Positions 7,626 through 16,046 of a DNA stretch of 64,000 bases are shown here, in pieces (positions within the stretch are counted from its first letter, which is position 1; each line of letters opens with the position of its first letter). Position numbers and translations under genes: made by a program. The DNA is from SpSt-501 sp037481615 (GTDB lineage: Bacteria; Desulfobacterota; Desulfobacteria; Desulfobacterales; SpSt-501), in assembly GCA_037481615.1 (NCBI GenBank), contig JBBFLI010000021.1; one strand, given 5' to 3'. A model generated the notes under the pieces. That model had not been told where the DNA came from and did not search any database. It saw only the letters and a program-made list of their open reading frames with translations.

Positions 7626-8825
7626 ATGGAGGAGAAGAGGAATTCCTTTCTTTTCCTTTTTGCCTTTTCGGTTGCGCTTTCTCTATCGGCGCTCGCCTTT
7701 CACCGCGCTTTTCATTACCCCTCGCCTTCCATTTCGCGACCCCCGAAGATCTCTTCCCCCCACGGCCTTGATCACGCCCCTCCCTTCACGGATGCGAACC
7801 GAAGGGGGGGATCCCCCGCGCCGGGTTCATCGCCGTCAGCAGGCGGCAAAAGCCTTGTTCCCGAAGCGGCGTCCACCATCCGCTCCGAAGCAAACGCCTT
7901 ATCGGGAACCGCAAACGAGCCGGCCCGTTCCGGAGCCCCGCCGATTCCCCCGCCGCCCGCGATTCCCCTCGAGGCAGGTGCCGCCGGGCTCGAATCGAAA
8001 AACGACACTCTTGCCGCCCTATCACCAGGATTTCAGGACCGCTCCCTTCGCGGCGCCTCCCTGGGAAAGTCTCCACCGGAAAAGATCCCCGGGAATCTCC
8101 ATCCCCCCCGGCTCGTCGCCCGGCCGGGGGAGGATCGGAGGGTGGTGACCGGTCAGCCCGTCGTCCTCCGGGGACGCCCGGAGACCCCCGCGGTCGACGC
8201 TGGAGGTGCCTCCTACCGCTGGCGGCTGATCGGGCGGCCGGACCGGAGTTCAGCGGATATCGCCGATCCTGTTGCCGAAGAGGTCACTCTCCAAGCGGAC
8301 ACGCCCGGCGTCTACACGGTGGAATTCCGCATGCAGGCGGAGGGGGAAGAGAGTCTTCCTCAATACGTCGTGATCCGGGCCGAAGATCCCGTCCTCGAGA
8401 TGCCCGATGTGACCGGTCTTCCCATCGAGAAGGCACGCGCTCTGCTGGAATCATCGGGCATCGCCGTCGAAGTCCTCTCCATTCTCCCTGATCCGCAGAT
8501 CCCGGAAGGGCGCGTGGTCGCCCAAGAGCCCGCGGCCGGCGTCCCCCTGGAAGGCAAGCCGACGGCGCAGCTCGCCGTCGCCCTCTCCCCCCAGGCCGAC
8601 ACCGACGGCGACGGGCTCGCCGATGCCTGGGAATACCGGATGTTCGGGCACCTGAAGGAAGGGGGCGATCAGGACAGCGACGGCGACGGTTTCACGAACA
8701 TCCAGGAATATCGCATCGGGACGCATCCCGCAGACCGCGGCGAAGCCCCCGTGGAGGCGATAAACCTCTTCGAATACGACCGCTTCGGCCGAATCGTCTT
8801 CAAGCAGGTTGCACTCGAGCCATGA
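7626..8825 (+). CDS. Anchored PASTA and calcium-repeat protein
   Basis: The 399-residue protein starts with a hydrophobic signal or anchor (residues about 7-27), then about 125 residues of Pro/Ser-rich linker. An immunoglobulin/PKD-like beta region covers about 160-255. One PASTA domain follows at about 258-322 (MPDVTGLPIEKARALLESSG, VVAQEPAAG). Two DxDGDG thrombospondin-type-3/EF-hand-like calcium motifs (DTDGDGLADAWE, DSDGDGFTNIQE) lie at about 326-362. Such parts bind ligands or calcium outside the cell. The gene overlaps the RHS gene by four bases (ATGA), so the two are translationally coupled. It may help export or anchor the RHS protein; this is inferred from position only. Confidence 0.85.
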   Translation: MEEKRNSFLFLFAFSVALSLSALAFHRAFHYPSPSISRPPKISSPHGLDHAPPFTDANRRGGSPAPGSSPSAGGKSLVPEAASTIRSEANALSGTANEPARSGAPPIPPPPAIPLEAGAAGLESKNDTLAALSPGFQDRSLRGASLGKSPPEKIPGNLHPPRLVARPGEDRRVVTGQPVVLRGRPETPAVDAGGASYRWRLIGRPDRSSADIADPVAEEVTLQADTPGVYTVEFRMQAEGEESLPQYVVIRAEDPVLEMPDVTGLPIEKARALLESSGIAVEVLSILPDPQIPEGRVVAQEPAAGVPLEGKPTAQLAVALSPQADTDGDGLADAWEYRMFGHLKEGGDQDSDGDGFTNIQEYRIGTHPADRGEAPVEAINLFEYDRFGRIVFKQVALEP

Positions 8826-11800
8826 ATCGCAGGAAGACCCGCACCGCCTGGGCGATAGCGATCGGCCTCTGGGCCTCTATCCTCTGGGGGATACCCGGCT
8901 GCGTGCATGCAGATGATGCTCCCTACGACCCGGCCATCCTGCCCCCGGAGACGATCACCCCGCCGCTGCCCCTGATCCAGCCTGGGCCGTTCGTCAACAG
9001 CGGCGCCTTGGTCTTGAACTTCCCCCTCCCCCTTCCCCCGGGGCGAAAAGCGATGACCCCCGTGCTCGGCCTCACCTACCGCAGCGGTTCGGGTAACGGG
9101 ATCCTCGGCGTAGGCTGGCAGCTTCCGATCGGAGTGATCCGTCGCCAGACGAAAGACGGCCTCGATTATCGCGGAGTGCGGTTCGAACACGACGCCGAGG
9201 AACTCGTACCCCGCCCCGACTGGGGGCACGGTTTTTACGGCGCGAAGCGGGATTCTGCGTTTCGCAAGTACCGTTTTCTCGGCGATCGGCAGGGGTGGGA
9301 GGTATGGGACCGCGAGGGCAACAATTATCACTTCGGCCGAAGCTTCGAATCGCGCATGGAAAACGAATTCGGCGTCTTGGCCTGGTTTCTGGAGAAGGCC
9401 GAGGACGCCAACGGCAACTGGTACCGCATTCGCTACACCCGGGATGCGGGCCAGGTCTACCCCGCGGAGATCCTGTACACCGGTCACGACCGTCTCGCTC
9501 CGGCCCATCGGGTCGAATTCGTCTACGGCAGCCGGCCCGACCCGATCGAATCCTGTGAGAGCCGCACCCGGGTCGTCACCGCAAGACGGCTCGAGGCGAT
9601 CCGAACGACGGCTACCGGCCAGCCGGCACGCCTGTTTCAGTTTCTCTATGAAACCGGCCGCACGGGCCGATCGCGGCTGAGAGAAATCCGCTCCGAGCCG
9701 CTCCCGCCGGTGCGCTTTTATTACCAGGAGGGCGGAGACGGGACCTTCCGTGTCTCCGCCAGAAGCGCGACCGAGGGAACCAACGCCGCCGGTTTTGTCT
9801 TTTTCGGCTCGGCCGACGGGGACGGCTATCCCGACCTTTTCAAGTTCGATGCACGGGGTTTTGTCCCTTATGTCCATGTCTACCTCGCCGACGGGGACGG
9901 AGGCTTCCGGGGCAAGGTCACCACGCGCCTCGAGGGGGATGCAAACACCGCCGGCTTCCTCCAGGTCGCCGATTTCGACGGCGACGGCCTGGCCGACATC
10001 CTCAAGGTGCAGTCGCGGGGGTTGGATGGCGCGGTCTTTTTCCACCGCGGCACCGGAAACGGGAACTTCGCCCGGGGAGTGCGATCGGAGTTCGGCGGGG
10101 CGAACGACCCCGGCAGAATTCTGGTGGGCGATGTCGTCGGCCGGGACGGCCGTCTGGAACTCGTGCGCCTGAAAACCCGTTCAGGGCTGGTGACCGTCCA
10201 TCGCCTGCTGGATTCGGGGCGTTTCGATTCCGGCACCGCGACCGACCTGCGGGCCGTACTCGATACCGGCCATGTTTTTCTGATGGACGCCGACGGCGAC
10301 CGTCGCGAGGATCTCGTGCGCACGGGGACCTCGTCTCTCGTCACCACCCATCTGGCGCAGGGGGACGGAACCTTCGGGCCGCCGATCGTGACCGACCTGC
10401 GCAACGGCCCGAACAACCCGGGATCACTTCTCGTGGGGGATTTCAACGGCGATGGGCTTCCGGACCTGCTCAAGGTTCATCCGCTTTCCTCCCGAGTGAG
10501 CGTTCATTATTCCCTCGGTACCGGGGCCTTTGCCCCGGGGGTCGAAACCGACCTCGGCGGCCCGCCGATCGACGCCGGGAGGATCCGGGTGGCCGACGCA
10601 AACGGCGACGGCCGCGCCGACATCCTGCTCGACGCCTTTAACGAGGACACCGTCCGCTGTCATCTATCGACCCATGGAGGCCAGTTTCTTCCGGCCGTGC
10701 GCTCACCGCTGCCCGGCGGCTCGCCGCTCAAAGGCTTTCTTGCCGTCGCGAACATGGACGGCGCCGGCGGGTCGGACCTGACGCTGCGCGATTCGTATGG
10801 CGGCTTTACGACTCTGCTCGGCGCAGCGGAGAGCCCGGATCTGCTATCCAGGGTGGAAAACGGCCTCGGCGGCACGACCCGCTTCCGCTACCGGCCTTCG
10901 AGCGAGGCCGAAAACCGCTACCTCCCCTTTCCGTTGGAGACGGTCGCCGCCATCGAAACCCGCGACGGCAACGGGCTCTCTTTCGTCCACGAATATGAAT
11001 TTTCGGGGGGCTGGTACGACCGGGAACAGGCCGAGTTCCGAGGTTTCGCGCGCCTGGAAGAGTACCGGCCCGACGGAAGCTCCCTTGAGACCGAATACCA
11101 CCAGGACGAATACCTCACCGGAAAGGAGATGCACATTCTGAAGCGCGGGCCGTCCGCGGAATTTCTCTCCCGAACGACCTTTGCCTGGCATGCCGAACCC
11201 CTGGCCGGGGAAGCGCGGTTTGTTCGCCTGGGGTCAAAAAGCCTGGAGCAGTTTTTCGATCCCACCGTCGTTTCCCGCTGGGACTTCGATCACAGCCGGC
11301 TTCACGGAGGTCTCACGCAGCTGCGCCGCTCCGGGACGGGCGCGGAGGAAACGATTACAAGCTACAGCCATCGCAATGTAGGGTTCTGGAACTGGCAAGT
11401 GGAACGTGAGGTTCTGAGCCATGCCAACGGCCTTCCTCTGCGCCGGACCCGCTATGTCTACGACGGCCGGGGAAATCTCGTCCTGAAAGAGCGGATCAAC
11501 GATGGGGGGCCCTCCCCCGAGGAGCGCCTGAGCTACGACCCCTTCGGCAACGTGGTCGAAAAAATCGACGGCCGGGGAAACCCGACCCGGTTCGAGTACG
11601 ATGCGCTGACCGCTTCCTATCCGGCGCGGATCGTTCTGCCGGCGACGAACGGTGCCGAGCACGTCTGGAAGATCCCTCGTTTCGATCATCGCGTCGGCAA
11701 GGCTTCGATCATAGAAGACGAAAACGGGAACCGCACGCTATACACTTTCGATGCGGCGGGGCGCCTCGAACGGGCCGACTACCCGGACGGGGGGCGGAAA

Positions 11801-14392
11801 ATCCTCTCCTACCGCCAGATGCCGCTTCCCTACCGCGTGCGCTCGAGCTTTTCTTCCGGACCGGGGGCGCCGCAGGTGATCGAGGAGGATTTCGACGGCC
11901 TGGGCCGGAGAATCCGCACCATTCGTTACGGCGAAAAGGGACGGGCCATCGAAAACACATGGACGTACGACAACCGGGGGCGGGTCGTGCATCGGAGGGG
12001 CCCCTGTTTTGCGGGCTCGAGCGCCTGCCGCGCCGAGGAAACCGTCTATGACCCCTGGGACCGTCCGGCCGAGATCCGGAGAACCCACGGTGATCATGGG
12101 GTTGTCACCACGCGTTACCGCTATGCGGGAAGCGCATGCACCGCCACGGACCCCGACGGCTCATTGCGCACCACGGTCTCGGACCATCTCGAACGGCTCG
12201 TGCGGGTGATCGAACACGGGGATCTCGGAGACCTGGTGACGGAATTCGACTACGACGCTGCAGGAGAGGTGAGCCGCATCGTCCAGCCTTCCGGCCGGGA
12301 GACCCGTTTCGTCCGCGACAACTTGGGGAACCTGCTGGCCATGACCGACCCGGACATGGGTACCTGGTCATATGCCTACGACGGGAATGGCAACCTCGTT
12401 TCCCAGACCGACGCGCGCGGCCGGGAAACCGTTTTCGAATACGACGCCTTGAACCGCCTGACCGCCCGCCGCTCCCTTGCTTCCGGCGAGATGGTCCGCT
12501 ACGACTACGACGGCGCAGGGGTGCCGAACGGGATCGGGCGCCTTGCAGCCGTCCTCGCGCCCCACCTGTCAACCTTCTTCGAAGCCTGGGATGAAATGGG
12601 CAGGCTCATATCCGAAACGAAGGTCTTCCGCGGCGACCCGAGGCGCTTCACGACCACCCGGCAGTTCGATGCGGCGGGAAACCTCCTTGCGTTGAGCTAT
12701 CCCCTCGATACTCTTCGCCTCGAGTACACCTATCACCCCGGGACGAATCTCCCGCATCGGGTACTGGATGGGGCAGGTCGCGAGATCGCCGCTTTCGAGG
12801 ACTACGATGCGGATGGAAACGCCGGCTACACCTACTTCGGAAATGGGACCGAAACGATCCGGGCTCATGACCCGCTCTCCGGGCTGATCAAATCGATCCG
12901 TGTTCGCTCGCCTTCACCGATGAACGGCGGGAATCTTCTTCACCTCGAGTATGCCTACACGCGGGGAGGCGACATCGCCGTTATCCGAAATCTTCTCTCC
13001 GCCATCACCCGCCGTTACACCTACGACAGCCTTCATCGGTTGGTGGCCGAACACTCCGACCCGCCGGTTCTCGTTCACCCCGCCCATGTTTTGAGGCTGC
13101 GATACATCTACGGTGACTCCTTCCCCTTTCACGGGCCCCGAGAGATCGAAGCGGCTGGGCGAACGGGATTGCTGGAGTACGACGAAAACGGCAATATGAC
13201 CCGGGCCCCAACGTTCGTCGGCGCGAGACTCTCCTCCGAGAGACGTTTGCTCTACGACGACCAGAATCGCGCGGCACGGATCCATCAACCGGGGGTCTCC
13301 TGCGGCAAGCACACAGAAAGCGGTTCTTGCCCCGACTTCCTCGAATTCCTCTACGACGGGTTGAATCGCCGGGCGGTCAAACGCTCCTCTTCATCTTTTG
13401 TCCAATATGCCGGCCCTCATTTCGAGATTCGAAACGGTGAAGCCTTTTGCCATATCTTCGTCAAGGACCTTCGCCTCGCCGAGGTTTCCGCCAAGGGAAC
13501 CCTCTATCTGCACAAGGATCACCTCTCCAGCACGGTTGTGGTCAGTGACGAAAATGGCGCGAAAGTCCTCTCGGCCGACTACTCCCCTTTCGGGTTGCTG
13601 CGGGGTGCTACCCCATCCTCTCCGCGGCACGGCTACACCGATCAGGAAATCGATTTCGCCGAAGGGCTATACAACTTCAAGTCCCGTCTCTACGATGCTC
13701 ATCTCGCGCTCTTCCTTTCGCCCGACCCCTACCGCTCTCCAGATCTTGCAGAGTCCTTTCTGTTTCAACGCAAAAGAGGAACCCGTCCTGACTTTCAGAT
13801 CTCTTCACGGCTGATTTTTCAAAAACCGCTCTCGAGGGATCAATTTTCGCCAGATGAAACAAAATCGATTGGCTTTAATCGTTTCGCCTATGCGCATCAA
13901 AACCCAATTAATCTTTTCGACGTTGATGGGTTGTGGCCGGAGAGAATTCATCAATCTATCATTGAAAGATATTTTGAAAAAAAGATTGATTCAAGTTATA
14001 TTTCAGAAATAATTTCTGGAAGTGCATTTGCGGACTCTCCTCGATTTCAAGGTATGGGATATAGCCATATGCACGCGATGCGTGAGCCTGGTGAAAGTGT
14101 TGAACAGGCTCGTGAAAAAATGCAACAATATGTAAATGAAAAGCTCACTCTTTATTATCAGAACATGTATGAAGGAAACATGGAGAAGGCATATTTCTTT
14201 CTTGGGATGGGACTTCATCCTTTAATGGATTCTACATCTCCCTCACATGAGGGATTCCAAGTTTGGGATAGCTCAAAAGGCCTATTCACACCACAAAATT
14301 TGTGGCATGCTATACAGGAGCAAAAAATATCTTCCGAGAGAATGTTTCGAACATTAGAACTAATAAATGATGCACTAAACGATAAAAAATGA
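8822..14392 (+). CDS. SpvB/FG-GAP/RHS polymorphic toxin
   Basis: This 1,856-residue secreted protein has a signal peptide (cleavage near CVHA) and an N-terminal SpvB-like domain (LTYRSGSGNGILGVGWQLP). Six or so FG-GAP repeats lie between about residues 330 and 650 (VADFDGDGLADILKV, VGDFNGDGLPDLLKV). A long series of YD/RHS repeats covers about 870-1530, and the RHS-associated core near 1560-1640 carries KDHLSSTVVVSD and LYNFKSRLYD. The cocoon-forming core ends near NPINLFDVDG (about residue 1695), after which base composition drops sharply. The variable C-terminus holds YSHMHAMR (H1749, H1751) and LHPLMDSTSPSHEGFQ (H1799, D1803, H1809). That His/Asp spacing resembles zinc-dependent phospholipase C/S1-P1-type helical metalloenzymes. 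The toxin activity is inferred, not shown. Confidence 0.9.
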   Translation: MNRRKTRTAWAIAIGLWASILWGIPGCVHADDAPYDPAILPPETITPPLPLIQPGPFVNSGALVLNFPLPLPPGRKAMTPVLGLTYRSGSGNGILGVGWQLPIGVIRRQTKDGLDYRGVRFEHDAEELVPRPDWGHGFYGAKRDSAFRKYRFLGDRQGWEVWDREGNNYHFGRSFESRMENEFGVLAWFLEKAEDANGNWYRIRYTRDAGQVYPAEILYTGHDRLAPAHRVEFVYGSRPDPIESCESRTRVVTARRLEAIRTTATGQPARLFQFLYETGRTGRSRLREIRSEPLPPVRFYYQEGGDGTFRVSARSATEGTNAAGFVFFGSADGDGYPDLFKFDARGFVPYVHVYLADGDGGFRGKVTTRLEGDANTAGFLQVADFDGDGLADILKVQSRGLDGAVFFHRGTGNGNFARGVRSEFGGANDPGRILVGDVVGRDGRLELVRLKTRSGLVTVHRLLDSGRFDSGTATDLRAVLDTGHVFLMDADGDRREDLVRTGTSSLVTTHLAQGDGTFGPPIVTDLRNGPNNPGSLLVGDFNGDGLPDLLKVHPLSSRVSVHYSLGTGAFAPGVETDLGGPPIDAGRIRVADANGDGRADILLDAFNEDTVRCHLSTHGGQFLPAVRSPLPGGSPLKGFLAVANMDGAGGSDLTLRDSYGGFTTLLGAAESPDLLSRVENGLGGTTRFRYRPSSEAENRYLPFPLETVAAIETRDGNGLSFVHEYEFSGGWYDREQAEFRGFARLEEYRPDGSSLETEYHQDEYLTGKEMHILKRGPSAEFLSRTTFAWHAEPLAGEARFVRLGSKSLEQFFDPTVVSRWDFDHSRLHGGLTQLRRSGTGAEETITSYSHRNVGFWNWQVEREVLSHANGLPLRRTRYVYDGRGNLVLKERINDGGPSPEERLSYDPFGNVVEKIDGRGNPTRFEYDALTASYPARIVLPATNGAEHVWKIPRFDHRVGKASIIEDENGNRTLYTFDAAGRLERADYPDGGRKILSYRQMPLPYRVRSSFSSGPGAPQVIEEDFDGLGRRIRTIRYGEKGRAIENTWTYDNRGRVVHRRGPCFAGSSACRAEETVYDPWDRPAEIRRTHGDHGVVTTRYRYAGSACTATDPDGSLRTTVSDHLERLVRVIEHGDLGDLVTEFDYDAAGEVSRIVQPSGRETRFVRDNLGNLLAMTDPDMGTWSYAYDGNGNLVSQTDARGRETVFEYDALNRLTARRSLASGEMVRYDYDGAGVPNGIGRLAAVLAPHLSTFFEAWDEMGRLISETKVFRGDPRRFTTTRQFDAAGNLLALSYPLDTLRLEYTYHPGTNLPHRVLDGAGREIAAFEDYDADGNAGYTYFGNGTETIRAHDPLSGLIKSIRVRSPSPMNGGNLLHLEYAYTRGGDIAVIRNLLSAITRRYTYDSLHRLVAEHSDPPVLVHPAHVLRLRYIYGDSFPFHGPREIEAAGRTGLLEYDENGNMTRAPTFVGARLSSERRLLYDDQNRAARIHQPGVSCGKHTESGSCPDFLEFLYDGLNRRAVKRSSSSFVQYAGPHFEIRNGEAFCHIFVKDLRLAEVSAKGTLYLHKDHLSSTVVVSDENGAKVLSADYSPFGLLRGATPSSPRHGYTDQEIDFAEGLYNFKSRLYDAHLALFLSPDPYRSPDLAESFLFQRKRGTRPDFQISSRLIFQKPLSRDQFSPDETKSIGFNRFAYAHQNPINLFDVDGLWPERIHQSIIERYFEKKIDSSYISEIISGSAFADSPRFQGMGYSHMHAMREPGESVEQAREKMQQYVNEKLTLYYQNMYEGNMEKAYFFLGMGLHPLMDSTSPSHEGFQVWDSSKGLFTPQNLWHAIQEQKISSERMFRTLELINDALNDKK

Positions 14393-14832
14393 AATATATT
14401 ATTAAAAATCAATTCAAAAGCTGGAAGATTTCCATTTTTGTTTTATTTTTTTTGTTGATTTTTCTCATTATTCCTTTTGATCTAACAATTTCTGAAAAAA
14501 GAATCTTTCGAGTATTTGATGATCATGGAACACCTCTTTCTCATTGTGAAATAGATCAAAGGTGGACCCAGTATGCGTTGTCTTATGAGAAGAGGGAGTC
14601 ATTATCATGCAATGAAGATGGATTTGTTCATTTGCCAAAAAGAACCGTCAGAACTTCATGGGCTGAGCTCATCTCAGGGGCATATGCGAAGTTCAAAAAA
14701 TATGGTCTACATGCAAGCTATATGAGCGATGATATGGTGGTAATCAGTGCTCCTGGCTTTGAAACAGAATTGATATCTGCATATGAATGGAAGAGCAATC
14801 GAGTTATACTAAAAAAGAAACAACCTCGTTAG
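14389..14832 (+). CDS. Candidate immunity protein for the RHS toxin
   Basis: The 147-residue gene overlaps the RHS stop by four bases (ATGA) and shares its unusual low G+C (12 of 60 bases in 14401-14460). The protein has a short basic start, one transmembrane helix at about residues 12-31 (hydrophobic ISIFVLFFLLIFLII), then a periplasm-facing domain with a beta-rich pattern (VFDDHGTPLSHCEIDQRW, GFVHLPKR, VVISAPGFE). This recalls the carboxypeptidase-regulatory/immunoglobulin-like folds of some immunity proteins. Position directly behind the toxin C-terminus is the classical place for a cognate immunity gene. The role is inferred from context; no family match could be tested. Confidence 0.75.
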   Translation: MKYIIKNQFKSWKISIFVLFFLLIFLIIPFDLTISEKRIFRVFDDHGTPLSHCEIDQRWTQYALSYEKRESLSCNEDGFVHLPKRTVRTSWAELISGAYAKFKKYGLHASYMSDDMVVISAPGFETELISAYEWKSNRVILKKKQPR

Positions 14833-14907
14833 TTTTGTTAATTGAGTAAATACGATTATATTAAAGAAGATAATTTAAATTAAGGGGGAAAACGAGGTGA
14901 TAGAGTT

Positions 14908-15222
14908 TCAGCGGCGGGTGGGGGGCTCGTGTTTCATCTGCTGCCAGCGCTGCTTCTCATTGCGGAAAGCGTCCATGACCAGACGCTCCTGACGGAGCTG
15001 CTTCTCGGAGGGATCACGGTCGCGGAGGGAATCGACCCACTTCTGGGCGGAGAGGAACATAGACCGGAAGAGGCTCGGGTTGCCTGCCGCCGCTCGGCAC
15101 ATGTCGGCGGCGGCGATCAAGGTCGCCGCCGTCAACAGCACGAGCAGGAAAGCGATCATGCACCGTCCGGCGATGGCGAAAAGCGAGCGGGTTTCTTCCT
15201 GATCTTTACCGGCGGTGGCCAT
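14908..15222 (-). CDS. Small single-pass membrane protein
   Basis: This 104-residue protein has one strong hydrophobic segment (FAIAGRCMIAFLLVLLTAAT, about residues 14-38) followed by a charged, helical C-terminus (SEKQLRQERLVMDAFRNEKQ). The frame could begin at a TTG at 15240. However, a good promoter at 15258-15286 places the likely transcript start near 15251, too close to that TTG's ribosome site, so ATG 15222 is preferred. No family was recognised. It is convergent with the AT-rich immunity gene and has the G+C content of the core genome, so it probably marks the right edge of the toxin island. Confidence 0.65.
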   Translation of the reverse strand: MATAGKDQEETRSLFAIAGRCMIAFLLVLLTAATLIAAADMCRAAAGNPSLFRSMFLSAQKWVDSLRDRDPSEKQLRQERLVMDAFRNEKQRWQQMKHEPPTRR

Positions 15223-15257
15223 GGTTCTCACCAAGGGCAAGGTTTTTTCCCCTCGGC

Positions 15258-15286
15258 AAAATAGCCGACCGCCGCATCCCTGTCAA
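15258..15286 (-). promoter_or_regulatory. Sigma-70 promoter for the 104-residue membrane protein
   Basis: On the minus strand TTGACA (15286-15281) and TATTTT (15263-15258) are separated by exactly 17 bases. The predicted start of transcription is near 15251. Confidence 0.65.
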
Positions 15287-15316
15287 GCCGGATTACCCGA
15301 TTACAACCATACGTTT

Positions 15317-15754
15317 TTATTTAGCTTTTTTGAATTTTTCGGGCGGAAACTGCCGCAGATGCTCCTCGTTGAACTCAAAGGGCTTCTCGGTGTCCAGACT
15401 GATGTTGACGTAGTGGCCCAGCTCCGCCTGCAGGTTCGCCGGCAGCGAAGCCCCGAAAGCCCAGTCCCCTGCATTGATGTAGAACCACACCCCACGCGCC
15501 GTATCATGATAGACCCGGCAACAAGGGTAGTAACGGTACTGATGTTTGGCCCGGTAGCCATGGGCGGGGGCATGCGGCGGGGGCCCTCCCTTCTTGCCTT
15601 TGCCATGAGGCGGGGGAGCGCCGCCCTTGTTCTGATCTCCCCACTGAATGGTAATCGACCCCCCCTGGGCGGCTGCCTCCGGGCAATAGAGCATACCGGA
15701 GGAAATGAACGCCGCGATCGTCCCCAATGCCGCGAGAGTGTAAACGACTTTCAA
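15317..15754 (-). CDS. Small secreted protein, conserved-looking, function unknown
   Basis: Translation most likely starts at a TTG (15754) six bases after AAAGGAG, giving 145 residues. An upstream ATG in frame is excluded because it would lie outside the transcript made from the promoter at 15816-15843. A signal peptide (hydrophobic YTLAALGTIAAFISSGM, cleavage near AAAQ) leads into a Gly/Pro/Lys/His-rich linker. A compact domain follows with YRYYPCCRVYHDTARGVWFY and a LPANLQAELGHYVNI strand. I recall similar periplasmic proteins in deltaproteobacterial genomes, but no function is known to me. The adjacent CysCys pair could bind metal or form a disulfide. Confidence 0.8.
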   Translation of the reverse strand: MKVVYTLAALGTIAAFISSGMLYCPEAAAQGGSITIQWGDQNKGGAPPPHGKGKKGGPPPHAPAHGYRAKHQYRYYPCCRVYHDTARGVWFYINAGDWAFGASLPANLQAELGHYVNISLDTEKPFEFNEEHLRQFPPEKFKKAK

Positions 15755-15815
15755 GTGAAACTCCTTTCTTCGTCTTGAGACCGGCGGTGCTCCCGCACTG
15801 AACATGGTTGTTTCT

Positions 15816-15843
15816 ATTTTACCGCGAATCGATGGCAAATCAA
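15816..15843 (-). promoter_or_regulatory. Sigma-70 promoter for the secreted protein at 15317-15754
   Basis: On the minus strand TTGATT (15843-15838) and TAAAAT (15821-15816) are separated by 16 bases. The -10 box matches consensus at five of six positions. Confidence 0.55.
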
Positions 15844-16046
15844 ATGCCGGCATTGACCCCTTGGCCCCATTCGGATACGAAACACGTCATGGAAATTGAA
15901 CATCCTGCAGCCGGCGGCAGGGAGTTTCATCCGTAAGGAGCAAGATCTTTTTCGGCCTCGCTTGACCACCCCAGGCGCAGGCGAGGGAGAATGTGTTCTT
16001 TTTGTGGTTCATCGAGGTTCCACCGTCAATCCTGAGGAGGCATGCC

